Below are positions 1-11,587 of a DNA stretch of 28,905 nt, in pieces. Position 1 is the first letter of the stretch. The number at the start of each line of letters is the position of its first letter. Under the pieces are notes generated by a model. The model saw nothing but the letters and a program-made list of their open reading frames with translations, was not told where the DNA came from and made no database searches. Source of the DNA: Haplomitrium mnioides (taxonomy: Eukaryota > Marchantiophyta > Haplomitriopsida > Calobryales); contig JBNGIS010004785.1 of the NCBI GenBank assembly GCA_049999725.1, positions 1 through 28,905 of the forward strand, written 5' to 3'. A program made the translations under genes and the position numbers.

Positions 1-168
1 CACGCGTATCTTCTCGAGCAAAAAAAATTTCTGCGGGAGAAAAACAGGAAAGGAGAAGAAAAATGAAGACAGGGATGTCGTGGACCAAAATGTTGCTCGA
101 GAGCTGAATCGTAGTGTCGAAAAATCTTGTGCATGTCTTGAATCGTAGAGCCAGTCGTGCTGATAACA

Positions 169-1060
169 TGTTATCATAGATATGAGACAAACACAGCAAG
201 TCAGACAGCGCCGCACTTCTTCATTCCCTAGAATCGATACATAGAGTGCTTAGATTGTATGTAGCCCCATCTATATATAGGGTATAGATAGGGTTAGTCC
301 TATAGTCCTATAACAATTATTAAATTAAAATAATAAACCCTTAAAATATTATTGAAATAAAATAATATTAAAATAATAGTAATAAATACAGGACTGAACA
401 CTAGATAAGTAGAATTAAAATAATACTAAAATAATAATAATATAATGATCTTAGAAGTATAGGGTAAGTTAAACCAAAAAATAATAATAAAATATTAAAA
501 ATAAAAATGCAATACTCCTCACAGACATAGAATAAATAAATAAATAGTAAAATAATATATAAATTCATAAAATAATTATAAACGGAAATAATAGACGAGA
601 ATATAATAACATAAAAATAAATAAATAATAAAAGTAAAATAAAATAACCCAATAATACTAACACATAGAAATAACATTAAACTAATAGAATAATAATATC
701 ATATCATATAATACCATAAACTCAAAAAATCCCTACCAGCAGGGCTTATACGCCTTTGCCTCCTTCGGATAGGGGAGGTGGAGCCCCATGTACTCTTGGC
801 CCTGCTTCCAGTCCAGCTCTCCACACCATCCCTCCATGGCCGCATTTCTAAGGTCGTTCCTTTCTTGCGCCAAATCAGGCCCGACTTTCGATGGAACCGA
901 TCAAAACCTGCTTCCTCATACTCTAGCCCACTCCTTAACCTGTTTTTACTCTTTTTCACCCCTTTGTGCACCAGGTTGATCAGTACTGGGCTCAAATTGT
1001 TGTGTTAGGCTAGGTTAAACACAAAAATTTGAAAAACCCCGAAAAACACCGGCCGACACA
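169..1060 (-). repeat. Long terminal repeat, about 890 bp, of the left-edge element
   Basis: The - strand sequence begins TGTCGGCCGGTG (plus 1058) and ends TGATAACA (plus 169), the TG...CA layout of an LTR. Its U3 part contains a GC-rich block at about 720-1000 with open frames on both strands; these look incidental. A very A/T-rich low-complexity stretch rich in AATAATA covers about 300-700. A TATA box lies about 100 bp before the LTR end, as expected for U3/R. The start could be 1058, 1060 or 1062 because CA occurs three times there. The target-site duplication cannot be tested with one LTR. Confidence 0.55.
271..280 (-). promoter_or_regulatory. TATA box of the left LTR
   Basis: CTATATATAG is an exact palindromic TATA element in the right position for an LTR promoter transcribing leftward. 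TAGGGTTAG lies next to it at 289-297. Confidence 0.45.
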
Positions 1061-1340
1061 CATAATAATCTAAATAATGGCTTCCATATTTCCAATTTGA
1101 TATTTTGACATTTAGCTTGTAGTTACAAAGTATTTTCAATACTCTATAACGATGTTGCTAATGCTATTGATGAAGATTTTTGTAGTAAATGAGAATATCA
1201 TCCAAATTAATAATAACAAAATTATCTAAATAGGAGTAGAAAAATCATTTACAAGACTTATCAATATAATAAGAGCATTCGTTAGTCCAAAAAATATGAA
1301 TAGATATTTGAGATACTACATTAACTTTGAAATTAATTTT

Positions 1341-1478
1341 TTTAGCACATTACTTCCAACCATTCAAATTTGATTATATCAACTTCTCAAATTTAGTTTG
1401 TAGTGTGGTTTTAGCATATTACTTCGAACCATTCAAATTTGATTACATCAACTTCTCAAATTTAGCTTGTAATATAGT
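1341..1478. repeat. Two tandem 69-bp copies inside the fossil RT
   Basis: Two copies start at 1341 and 1410 and are about 90% identical by eye (for example TTTAGCACATTACTTCCAAC against TTTAGCATATTACTTCGAAC). The period is 23 codons, and the unit covers the RT K-L-N-L-R-S motif on the - strand, so that motif is duplicated in tandem. Confidence 0.85.
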
Positions 1479-2119
1479 CGGCACAATGAAGATAGTAAAC
1501 AAACCATCTATATTTGGTAATGGATATTTACTTTCATTGTTTGTGAGTGATTGAGTGTTCAATAATCAATACACATCCTTATACTCCCATTATTTTTCCT
1601 CTTAAACCATATTAGTGTACTATAAAGAGATACATTTGGTTGATTAAATCTCTTCTCTATCAACTTTGTGACTTGAGCTTTATATTCTTCCAATTTATAA
1701 GAAGACACAAAATATGGTGCTTTATATGGTAAAATGCACATTAGAATGACTATAGTCTTGTGATTAATACATCATTTAAGTAGCAAACTATAGGTTAAAT
1801 CATTTGAGAAAAAATGTCATTGAATTCTTGTAGAATTTCATGCTTAGAGTTTTCATTTTCTACTTTAAATTCAAGTATGAATACTAAAAATACCACATCT
1901 TACTTCTCGATTGCATTTTCTCCAATCATATATAGAGTTAGGTACCGTGAATAAGGTAATATCTGATCGTTCCAAATCTTCTATTGACATAGCTAATGTT
2001 TTATTTCATTAATTTGCTTGCACATTATATATTTGCAATTACTTCATTTCTAAAATAGTACTTTGTAGTAATCATTCAATAGATTCTCTATAGTTGTTTA
2101 CCATATCCACCATCTAGCG

Positions 2120-2138
2120 TTTTTTTTTTTTTTTTTTT
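2120..2138. repeat. T19 homopolymer
   Basis: An uninterrupted run of 19 T lies between the protease-like and RT-like parts of the fossil gypsy pol. It may be slippage growth of a lysine-coding A tract on the - strand, or a poly(A) tail from an insertion; I see no target duplication that would decide. Confidence 0.8.
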
Positions 2139-2270
2139 CAAGTGGAAGTCCCAACTTCATTGTTATAGCTTGTGAGAAGTAGTTTTTCTCCACTACATAA
2201 TCCACCCAAAACTCATATCACCGATTTTTCCATTGATATGTCCATCAATCACAATCGGTTCTCTAATTTT

Positions 2271-3250
2271 TTTTTTCCATATGATAAATTTAACCTTGCC
2301 TCATGCTTCTTTTGTCTTTCTTTTTCATCAAAGCAAGACCATTAGGCTCTTTTATTAATGCTAATTATTTCCATAACATTCTTCATCTTGTTCATCTTTG
2401 ATATTGTAATTAAACCATCAAAATATTTTTCCTTGATTTTGCCTAATTATTCATCAATTTGATGCAATATGGCTTACCCGGTGGGAATTGTAGCATCTTC
2501 AATTTTTTTGCCTTTTTTCTTGATTTTTTTTTGTGATCATATTTGTTATTAGTATCTACAATTGAAACATCATCTTCTTCTAATATTTCTCAATTCTATA
2601 TATAACATTTATTGCTTACTATTATTTAGCCCTTATGAAAACTTGTCAAGAGCTTTAACTAAATTCCTATTTTTAATATGCACTTGCAGAAGTCAAAATT
2701 CTTCAACATACTTGGGGTACCTCCATCAAGTCTTTGCGACTCCTTCCGATTCTTCAAAAATGATTTTCGAATCAAACTTATTGGTTTTTGTAAAAGTAAG
2801 CAACAAAGTCTATATTGGCATAGAAGTTCCCTTTCAATTGATTTATATTTTTGCACAAGTTTTTTTCAATCGTGAGTTTTTGGTTTTTTTGTTAGTTGTG
2901 CATTACATTTATTACATTCTTCAAATACGATATCATTCTATTCATAGATTGTTTTTGTGATTTTATTTTGGATATTCAATTTTTGGAGTTACTATTGATT
3001 GATTGCATACATGCATAGGAATGTCAGATTGATTTTGATGAAAGTCTTCATCTTTTTATGATATACGAGCTTGAAATCTATACAAGCATAACTTTTCTTT
3101 TTTGTTTTTATCTTTTCTATAAGTAAATAGAAGTTCAAAGCATCTCTTACTAGATTCGAGATTTATATATCATTGTCTGTTGCAACATCTTTTTTTTCTT
3201 GATTTTTTTTTATAAATGTTTTAGGATTTTGTATCTTAAAGGTTTAATAA
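2271..3250. other. AT-rich sequence without a recognisable gene
   Basis: Open frames here (for example 2562-2960 on + and 2659-2856 on -) show no motif I recognise and overlap each other on opposite strands. The part up to about 2560 may continue the - strand gypsy fossil towards gag, but I found no zinc knuckle. Confidence 0.5.
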
Positions 3251-3693
3251 TGGGGTGACAGTCAAACTACCTTGTGAAAAACGACATCACATTGTTGTAT
3301 TATAGTGGAGAAAAGTTGTCGATGATATCAACAAATTTGTCGGATAGTGGAAAATCCATCATTTTGGAAAGTACTTTGTTCGTACTAGTAGTCTAACTTC
3401 TAGTTTGAAAACGTCGAAAGGGTTATAACCAACAAGTTTGGAGGACGTTTTTGATCTATTGGGTCATTTTGGAATAGTTACAATGGTCATAGTTTCATCT
3501 TAAAACCTTTGTGAGATTACAAAATTGTCATTTAACATTTGATTTAGTAAGAGCATTGTGTGATCTAGTTGAAAGTGAAAAAATTATTGACAAAAAGTGA
3601 TTCCCTTAACAAAAAAATGCCTCCTTGTATAAAAGAACTCAAATAAACAGATAGATTGTGTGTTTTTGGATTTCCCCATTGCTACATAGATTT

Positions 3694-3707
3694 TTTACGC
3701 CGTTGCC
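3694..3707 (+). promoter_or_regulatory. Degenerate primer-binding site of the gypsy element
   Basis: TTTACGCCGTTGCC, followed by AAAGAA, resembles the TGGCGCCGTTGCCGGGGAA that follows the 5' LTR of many plant gypsy elements. GCTACA ending at 3686 would be the LTR terminus. The G-to-A changes fit methylation-driven decay. Confidence 0.45.
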
Positions 3708-4585
3708 AAAGAAGTGTATCGATTATATGGCAAAAGCATTCAAGAAGTTTATGTGTGTTGAACAAAAAGTGGGAGAGAATATCACAAGAATTATTTGTGA
3801 TAGATTTTTTTGGCTGATCTTGAGAATCAAAATCCTACATTAGCACTTATACTAGTCAAGGAATTGATGACTATTTAGAAAATGCAATAAGACAGTGGAA
3901 AACATTTCAAGATTTGCTAGTTGTTTGGTAAGAGTTGCATCAGATTGAAGAAGAAGATATCTTTAATTTGGATTGGGAAATACTATAAGACATAGAGCTG
4001 ATCTAGGGTTGAAAAATAACAATAATTATAGCAACCAAAGTAGTGCATGAGAAAAAGAAAGAGGTTTATTTGGTGACAACTACTCAGTTAACATGAACTT
4101 TGAGACATTATCAATATTGTCTCCAGATTGAAGACTTGATAAAAGACCTATGAAAATATTGTGAGCCTTAAATTGGACATAAGTGATGGAATTAACAAGT
4201 ACGTAGATTATATCTTGGGGTGTACAAGTTGATTAGGTTTGCCTTATAGTTATTTATGGTTGGATATTGGGGTCAATCCTTAAGAATGGAGAAGGAGTTG
4301 AGAACCGGGTAGTTTGAAAGACTAGAAATTTTGATGAATGAGTCCATCTCAATTAGAGAGGGGGAACTTGATCCAAGCTTATGTCTATAAGCCACTTTGG
4401 AATTCAATCACCTTAACAAATCAAAGCTAGGCAAAGAGAGACAAAAGATGTAGAGGGAGAGAGGCAACTAGACTTGTGTTGCTACAAGCTCAAAGAAGTT
4501 TACAAATTTTTAATCCCAAGACGTGTCGCATGTAGGTCAGGTAGCTTTGTCAAGAGAGCAAGCTTTAAAATTGTAGGAACTTCAT

Positions 4586-5985
4586 ATGGGTGTGCTTATA
4601 GGTGATTCACTTGAACCCAAAGATCAGGACGACTCCAACGATAGTGAAGAATTCCAAGACAAACGATTGAATTGTGAGATAAGGGAAGCAGAAGAAAACA
4701 ATTTGAATCATTCCTCTTCTAGTTTGTCCTCAAGTCAAGAAGGAAGTACCCCACCTGGTTTTCCAAGAAGAGGAGGAGAAGTTCTAGTACCCTTCAATTC
4801 TCCAGTTTCCATGGCTCAAATAGAGACACGAATACGTTATACAAATTTCAGTGGAAATAAAAGAAGAGATGAAATGGACTTGCTCGTGGATCAATTTGAA
4901 TATGTATCTAAAGATAATGGAGAAGATTCAAATCCCAGTTAGTTGAGAATCCTTCAAGATCTTCTAACTCTTCTAGACTATAAGTGGTTTTTCTTGCTGG
5001 ATGCTACGTCCAAATCAATCTATCCTTGGTTGAAAGCCATATTTCTAAAGCATTTTTGAGATATAGGTTATGAATCTCGAGTGATGGCTGATTTGAGTTG
5101 AATTAAGAGAATACAACATATGATTTTGAGAATTATACTCAAGAAATTAAACACCTTGGTTCTAAATTGGGCCCTCTATCAATAAATGTTTTGTTGATTG
5201 AAACTTATATTGAATGATTGGCTCCTTCCATTCAAAATTATTGTCACCAACAAAAGTTAATATCCTTCCAAGATGTTGACTATGTTGTAGCAACTTTTGA
5301 ATTGTCCAATCAGACTATCGAGTCTAAGTAAAAAAACTCTACAATATTTCCAAGCAAGGGGAAAAAGAAAGTAGATGAATTCAAAAGTGAACTTCCTAGT
5401 TCTTTAGAGATAGGTTCTGATACTGATGACTCATCCAACACTTAGTTTGATTTGGAAGAAGAAGATCAAAAAGGAGGATGAGCTTGTTCAAAAGATTCCA
5501 AAGCTAGTAATAGATGTAAGAAAGAAGTTTTCAAAATTAGAGATCCAGTTGGCTATGCCAAAAGAAAAAAAACCTTCAATTTCCTAGAGATCCCAAATCT
5601 TTTGCACTAACTTCACAAGGAATTGCAGTTAAATGTGGGATTGATCTAAAAAATATGTTTTGTACTTATTGTTGATGACCATGGCACTTGTTGACTACTT
5701 GCAAAGCGTTGTGCAATAAGATTACTATGAGAAATCAAAAAGTTATGATGCCGCAAGTTTAGTATGTGTAGAACAACTTTGAGTAGTTATATTTAAATGA
5801 GACAGAGTTTGGTGTATTCCTTTGTGGTACCAAATGGAACTCAGCAATATTCTAATCAACCTTGTGCTCCAAGATTTCCAAGAACACTCTTTCAACCTGT
5901 TCAATCAGCTTAACCTTAGAAGATGGTCAATTTCAAATAGGCCAATCCGAATCATTTTGCAAATGTTTGTTTATTAAGCTATCAA
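4586..5985 (+). pseudogene. Fossil gypsy gag polyprotein
   Basis: An intact 118-codon stretch (4586-4942) is acidic and serine-rich, ending with TNFSGNKRRDE and LLVDQFEYV, the start of a retrotransposon gag domain. Reading on through in-frame stops gives YPWLKAIFLKHF (about 5020-5060), LGSKLGPLS, LAPSIQNYCHQQKL (about 5220-5255) and FQDVDYVVATFE, all gag-like. Near 5660-5705 there is C-x2-C-x4-H-x4-C with two stop codons inside the x4 spacer: a nucleocapsid zinc knuckle destroyed by point mutation. The tail to 5985 is proline/asparagine-rich. Gag identity is firm from order and motifs; the exact clade is not. Confidence 0.7.
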
Positions 5986-5989
5986 GCTT

Positions 5990-6187
5990 TGATAGGCTGC
6001 TAGGCTGATCCAGCAGCCCCTTTAGTTTAGTTAGGGTTAGTATTATATGTGGGCCACATTGGAGTTGCGTGTGAGCACTCCTCCCATTATGTGAATTGTG
6101 GCCATATCGTGCCACTTGAATATACAACTTTTTCTCCATCCATTGGTGTATGTGATTTCGTGTATTGTAGCGCAGTGTGTTTTGACA
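5990..6187 (+). repeat. 5' LTR of the copia element, 198 bp
   Basis: It starts TGATAGG and ends TTTTGACA directly before the primer-binding site. It shares TTAGTTAGGGTTAGT with the 3' LTR, and ATTATATG nearby may serve as its TATA element. It is very short for a copia LTR. Confidence 0.85.
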
Positions 6188-6199
6188 TGGTATCAGAGC
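6188..6199 (+). promoter_or_regulatory. tRNA-iMet primer-binding site
   Basis: TGGTATCAGAGC is the exact complement of the 3' end of plant initiator tRNA-Met including CCA. It follows the LTR terminal CA with no spacer. Confidence 0.95.
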
Positions 6200-7678
6200 A
6201 AGTTCAGAAACACGCATAACATTGCAAAGCACGGAAATTGAGAAGAAAAAAAGAAAAAAAGGAAGGAAAACAAAACTCTATCGAGGAGGTTGTAGAGTGC
6301 AGAATTGCTAGCAAAGTGGTTGCTGAATCGACTTGGAAGAAGATTGCTGGTGGTTGCTGCAGAATAATCGCTGGCTGTAGAATTCAAAATCTGATGAAGA
6401 AGAAATTGCTGAAAAATTTGTAGGGCTTCAGACAATCAAAGAAGAAAATAGCCCAAAGCAGAATTGAGCTACAATCAAAAGAACATTTGAGGTAGAAATT
6501 GAAGACATTTATGTTGTTCCTTGATCAAAAAAGAATTGCAAGGGAAGGCGAGCAGATTGCAAGTCAAATCAATCAATTTGGAGTAGAAAAAACAAATTTT
6601 TGCTCATCGATTCAAAGAGGCTACATCAAAAGAACGCAACCACTAAAAACGTCAAAAGAGCCTACTTGTGTAGGAGAAATCAACACAAGACTGTTCAAGA
6701 AGGACTTTCGAGCAAAAAAATGATTTGGTTGGAAGTTGAATCACTGGATTTGGAGCAGAATTGGCCAAAATCTATTCATCAAAAGACGTGCTCTTGTAAT
6801 AAAATTGAAGCAATAGAAAAACATCAAAGGAGCTTGCAATTGAAGGAGAAATTGCAAGAAGTAGTTTGAGGAAGAATCGCCCATAGAAATCAATTTGAGT
6901 GCAACTTGAGTCAGGTATTTNNNNNNNNNNNNNNNNNNNNNNNNNNNNNNNNNNNNNNNNNNNNNNNNNNNNNNNNNNNNNNNNNNNNNNNNNNNNNNNN
7001 NNNNNNNNNNNNNNNNNNNNCATCAAGAAGGTCTATTGTTTGAGTCGCTCTTGAAGAAATTGGAGCAGAAAATTGCAAAGTTATGTTTGCTAGTGAAGAA
7101 GATTCAAATGAGGTAAGGGAAGCATTGAGGAAGAGTTTGTGAGGTTACTATAGAGGTAAAGTTGAGGCAACAATCAAGAGCCCTAGTCATTCGTTGAAGA
7201 AGAATCATAGAAGGAAAAGCATAATCAAAGGAGAATTGTAAGGATTGGAAGTTTTCATTATGTGTTGAAGAAGAATTGAGAAAGGAAACTAGAAGAGCTT
7301 GGGCTACATAATTCAAATAAAGATCAGAATGCAAGTGGAAGGAACAATTTTCTGAGAAAGAAGAGAATCAATTCAGAGCTGGTGTTACTTTAGATGGAAA
7401 AATTAAACTGCAAAAGATAGAGAGGAGTTTGTCTTGGGTGAAGAACAAATTGCTGGTGTTGTAAAAGAATCGGTAAGCAAGTTTGTATGTTTTGTCATCT
7501 TCTATCATAAGACCTAAACCTCCTCACACATAAGCTCATAAGGTTACAAAAATCCTGTCCATTATCCCAATAGATAACCTGAATTCTCTAAAATCTAAAG
7601 TTGTTCACATATTACAGTTCTCTTAAACAAGCATGAAAGCAATCTGATTGCCAAAAAGTTTGAATCACAGTTTTAAAT
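6200..7678 (+). other. Purine-rich untranslated leader of the copia element
   Basis: About 1.5 kb of A/G-rich sequence separates the primer site from the gag start. It repeats short GAAGAA and AATTGCA phrases in varying order and is interrupted by the N gap at 6921-7020. Open frames here (for example 6499-6723, 6600-6869) owe their length to the scarcity of T and lack domain signals. Confidence 0.65.
6921..7020. other. Assembly gap, 100 N
   Basis: Exactly 100 N, a conventional placeholder length, inside the repeat-rich copia leader. The true length is unknown. Confidence 0.98.
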
Positions 7679-10600
7679 ATGGCAACCAAAATTTCCCAAA
7701 TTGTCAGCAAGAAATTGACAAAAAATAATTATAATATTTGGTCAATCACAATGACAAACTTTATAAAAGAGAGAGGGTACTGGGACCTCATCACATGAGA
7801 TGAAATTGAACCAGTTTTAGGCTCATCCCCATCCAGTAAGGAGATGCAGACCTTCAAAACACACATAGAGAAGATCTATAAGCTATTGTACTAGCTAATC
7901 ATCAGTATTGATGACAAGATGATGGGCTATCTATTAGCAGCTATGACACCCAAGGAGGTTTGAGATATCTTGAAGGACAGATATGCCATCATGTCAGATG
8001 CAAGAAAGCTGACATTGTAGATGGAATTCTTTAATCTGCAAAATGAGAAAACTAATATAAATGCTTTTTCCTTGAAGATCAAATCACTAGCTGATCACCT
8101 AGTAAATGTTGAAGAAGAAGTGAAGGAGAGTGTCATGGTGGCAGTTTTCTTGAATGGTTTAGGCAAAGAATATAAATAGTTCAAATTGTCAATGAGAACG
8201 AGAGAAGGAACCACATCCTTCTCACAGCTGACTGCCATGTTAGTGGCAGAAGAACTTAACATTGGAGGAGGTGCCTCAAGTAGTTAAGAACAAGCATTCT
8301 ACTCTAATAAATGTAGAAGATGAGGAGGCAGAAGCTATGGCAGAAGTAATGATGACAGAGGTCATTCAAACGACAATGCACAAAATAAGCAATGAAAATC
8401 AAACCAGTTTGGCGGTAGAGGCTAGTTCAAAGGCAAGGGAAGTAATAGAGGGTGTGGAAGCCAACCACAACATTCACGGGGAGACTATTATTATTGTGGA
8501 AAGCCAGATCACATGGCAAAAGATTACTATACAAAGTAGAATGACATTAGAAACAATAGAGCATCGGGGAACTATGCAGGTTCCAGCAAGGCAAACAATG
8601 AGACATTGTTTGTCATGCAACATGGGTACTTATATATAGAATACAAGAAGCAAAAAAATGATGGAGATAAGTGGTTTGTTGATTCCGCATATTCTTATCA
8701 CATGACATGCCATGGAGAATGGTTCAAGGAAACCAAGAATTTGAGTACATCTAGTTAAATAGAGACAAGTGGTTCTACTATGCATCATATCCATCAGATT
8801 GGTAGTATACTAATAGTACTAGAGAATGGCAAAACAAAATGTCTATCTGTTGTGATCTATGTGCCAATGATTCAGAAAAATCTGATTTTAGTTGAACAAT
8901 ATGTAGAGCAAAACATGCAGGCCAGGTTTAACCCCACTGGTGTGTTCATTGAGAATTAGGGAAATAATTGTAGCCTGATCACAAAAGGAAGCAAGAGTGA
9001 TAGGATGTTCACATTGGATGTGAGCATGTTTGAAATTTCAGAAGCCATGTTTGTACACAGTGCATGAGTTGTGTCAGACATAGAGATATGGCACAAGAGA
9101 ATTGGGCAGGTTAATGTACAAAGGTTAATAAATATGCAAAGTTCAGGGGTGGTCAGTGGGCTGCCCAAGTTCAAGGTAGAAGGAATGCAGAAAATTTTGT
9201 GAAGCATGGTAGTTTGGTAAACATGCAAGACAAACATTCTCTCATGATGCATATGTGGCAAGGAAGCCATTTAGATGGTGCACTAAGATGTGTGGGTCCA
9301 ACAAAAACATGATCCATTAGAGGGTGTACATATTATGTGACCTTTATTGATGAGTGATCAAACACTTCACTTTATTTGCTTCATGGCATAACACAAGAAG
9401 AGAAGTTTTGATGGAGACGTTTAGACATTTCACATTTGAAAGTGTTTGCCTACATTGCTTATGTAAATGTACCAGACAAGACACGCAATAAATTTGACCC
9501 AAAAGCTGAAAAATGTGTCTTTATTGGGTATTCAAATGAGCAGAAGGGGTATAGGTGCAATTTTCCTACTACACGTATGTTGAAGGTGAGTAGAGATGTA
9601 GTATTTGATGAGTTAAGTACTTGGTATGGGCAGAAATTGGTTGATGACACAAGTGAGACAAATGGAAAGCATGTTTTGTTATAACCAACTTAGCAAACTC
9701 AAGTATTGAGTGGAACACATAGTGAAGGTAGTAGCAATGGCAGGCACTAATGTGTGGCAAGGAAAGATGCACAGAAATTTGGAGCAATATACTCTAAACA
9801 ACTCTCAAACTAAAGTGTCTCTATGAGAAGAAGGCAGTGGTGATTCTGAAAATGTAGATGAAGAATTGAGATTACTCTTAGCTTCAACATCAAGCCAAAA
9901 ACAAAAGGAGCAGTAGGTGCAAAGCATACTTTTGCGTATAATTGATAGGTTGAAGTACCTTGTAGACAAGTTGAAATATAAAGGAGCATTTGCCGCACAT
10001 CATACATACATAGTGCAAGTGATTACTGAGAAGGAACCTGTTCTATTTGAGGATGTTATAAGAGATGAGAGATGGAAAGCTGCAATGGTAGAAGAGATGG
10101 AAGCTCTTCACAAAAACCAGACTTGAGAGCTGGTCAATTTACTAGAAGGGAAGAAAGCCATCACATGCAAATGGGTCTACAAATTGAAGAGGAGTGAAGA
10201 TGGCAACATAAGTAGGTTTAAGGAAAGGTTAGTGGCCAAGGGGTATACCAATACTCATGGGATAGACTATGAGGAGACGGTCTGCCCTGTAGTAAGAATA
10301 ACAACCATTTGGGCAGTTATAGCAATGGTTGCATCGAAAAAGTTGACTTTGCAACAAATGGATGTAAGAAACACATTTCTGCATGGGGAGGTTGAAGAGG
10401 AGGTGTACATGGTACAACCTCTTGGTTTTGTTGATCTGAAGCATTCAGATCATATATGCAAGCTTAAGAATGCACTATGTGGGTTGAAGCAAGCACCTCG
10501 GACATGGTCTAACAAGATAGGCGAATATCTTGTTTCAGTAGGCTTCAAGGTGTCAAATGCAAATTATTCTTTGTATTAATGAAAAGAGAGAAAGGCATGA

Positions 10601-11478
10601 TGCTCATTCTCATTTATGTAGATGATTTGATTATAATAGGAAGGAGTGAGCAAGATATTGCTAAAGTGAAGAAATTGCTGCAACAAAAATTTGATATGAA
10701 AGATCTTGGTGAGTTGAGACATTTCCTTGGAACTGAGGTGATAAAAATAGAGCAAGGAATATGGATGAAACAGAGGCAATATGCCTTGGATATGCTGGCC
10801 AAATATGGCATGATTGGTTGCAAGCCGATTGCAACTCCCTTAGATCATAATACAAAACTAATTGGTGGTGAAGTAGAGTTGATTGAGGATCCAATAGGGT
10901 TCAAAAAGATGATAGGGAGTCTTATTTACATCACCATCACCAGACTAGATCTAAGTTATGTTGTAGGTATAGTAAGTCAGTTTATGTAGGTACCAATGAA
11001 GCAACATTTGGATGCAGAGCACATAAATTTTTGGTGCGTAAAATCTACACTTCAGTATGGTCTGTTTTATGACAAAAATAGCAAATTTCAGCTTTTTGGT
11101 TTCACAGATGCAGATTGGGCAGGAAGTACTAATGATAGGAGGTTCATTAGTGGTTTTGTATTTTCATTTGGAAGTGTTGGAATCATTTGGAGCAGCAAAA
11201 AGCAACCTACAGTTGCTTTATCAAGTACAGAGGATGAGTACAGGTTCGCAGCCAATGCCACCTGTGAAGTACTGTGGTTATTGAAGAAGTTGCAGGATTT
11301 GGATGTCAGAGTAGAAGAACTAGTTAAGGTTCATTGCGACAACATCAACAGTATTCAATTAGCTAACAATCATGTTTTTCATGCACATTCAAAACACATT
11401 GAGGAGCATTATCATTTTGTGGGAGAGAAGATGTTGGCCAAGGTGATTGATTTGATGTACATCAACACTGAGGAGTGA
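7679..11478 (+). pseudogene. Copia gag-pol polyprotein, broken by stops, a frameshift and an integrase deletion
   Basis: From ATG 7679 the gag reads MATKISQIV...NYNIWSITM (DUF4219/UBN2-type gag). A glycine/arginine-rich tail follows, then the zinc knuckle near 8486-8530, where the first and last Cys are Tyr (C-G-K-P-D-H retained). The protease motif WFVDSAYSYHMT (about 8672-8707) has D-S-A in place of D-S-G. GAG-pre-integrase IWHKRIGQ is near 9089. The integrase reads to TFIDE (about 9350) and then jumps to SHLKVFAYIAYV (9427), losing about 130-150 residues. RT spans about 10058-10990 with QMDVRNTFLHGE and LIYVDD (10612-10629). RNase H at 10996-11478 keeps FTDADWAG, ALSSTEDEY and the C-terminal SKHIEEHYHF. 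Visible lesions in RT/RH are TGA near 10124, a 1-nt frame change at 10570-10580 and TAG at 10987. Confidence 0.92.
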
Positions 11479-11587
11479 TTGTTGATATTTTTATGAAGGC
11501 ATTGAGAGCTTAAAAGTTGTAGAAATTCAAAAGGCAACTTGGTATACATGTGTTGAACTCAAGAGCGAGTATTACATTATCTAACTC

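Larger units (their letters stand above)
1..1060 (-). mobile_element. Ty1-copia-like LTR retrotransposon, 5' end only (runs off the left edge)
   Basis: Read on the - strand, an LTR ends in TGATAACA at plus position 169 and is followed by TGTTATCAGCACGA, a leader I recall as common just inside plant copia-type LTRs (recollection, not searched). Positions 1-150 then form the untranslated leader, in which CTACGATTCA occurs twice. The body would lie left of the window, so no gag or pol is visible. The far edge is placed at 1058-1060, where the - strand starts TGTCGGCCGG, because gypsy pol sequence resumes immediately beyond it. The copia assignment rests on leader style, not on protein. Confidence 0.6.
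1065..2270 (-). pseudogene. Fossil Ty3/gypsy pol: protease and reverse transcriptase fragments
   Basis: Conceptual translation of the - strand, with many stops and shifts, follows gypsy pol order. A retropepsin-like stretch at about 2140-2215 reads V-D-Y-V...N-Y-F-S-Q-A-I, with the D-S-G active site lost, then K-L-G-L-P-L. LQEFNDIFSQ lies at about 1805-1850. The RT N-terminus at 1559-1741 includes EKRFNQPNVS, then GSIRMCIDY. KLNLRS (family K-I-D-L-R-S-G-Y) lies at about 1390-1480. NLDDILIY, the YxDD catalytic box with N for Y, is at 1185-1208. It ends at about 1065 against the copia LTR. The catalytic D of KIDL is N, a G-to-A change typical of methylated, silenced elements. Confidence 0.75.
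3255..5985 (+). mobile_element. Decayed + strand Ty3/gypsy element, 5' half
   Basis: Three landmarks fall in order: a TATA box in GTATAAAAGAAC near 3629-3640; an LTR end followed by a degenerate TTTTACGCCGTTGCC (family form TGGCGCCGTTGCC, as in Athila/Tat-type elements); and a gag fossil at 4586-5760. The left LTR edge is only a guess, at TGACAGTC near 3255. No pol follows, because the copia element begins at 5990 and no gypsy pol signature was seen beyond it. Either the insertion came with a deletion or this copy was already truncated. Confidence 0.5.

Noticed and set aside
699-1008. Overlapping open frames of 76-98 codons on both strands in the GC-rich block
   Set aside because: They lie inside the U3 part of the left LTR, overlap each other on opposite strands and carry no domain.
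8262-8639. 125-codon + strand frame in the copia element
   Set aside because: Out of frame with gag; the true gag frame through the same bases has the Gly/Arg-rich tail and the zinc knuckle.
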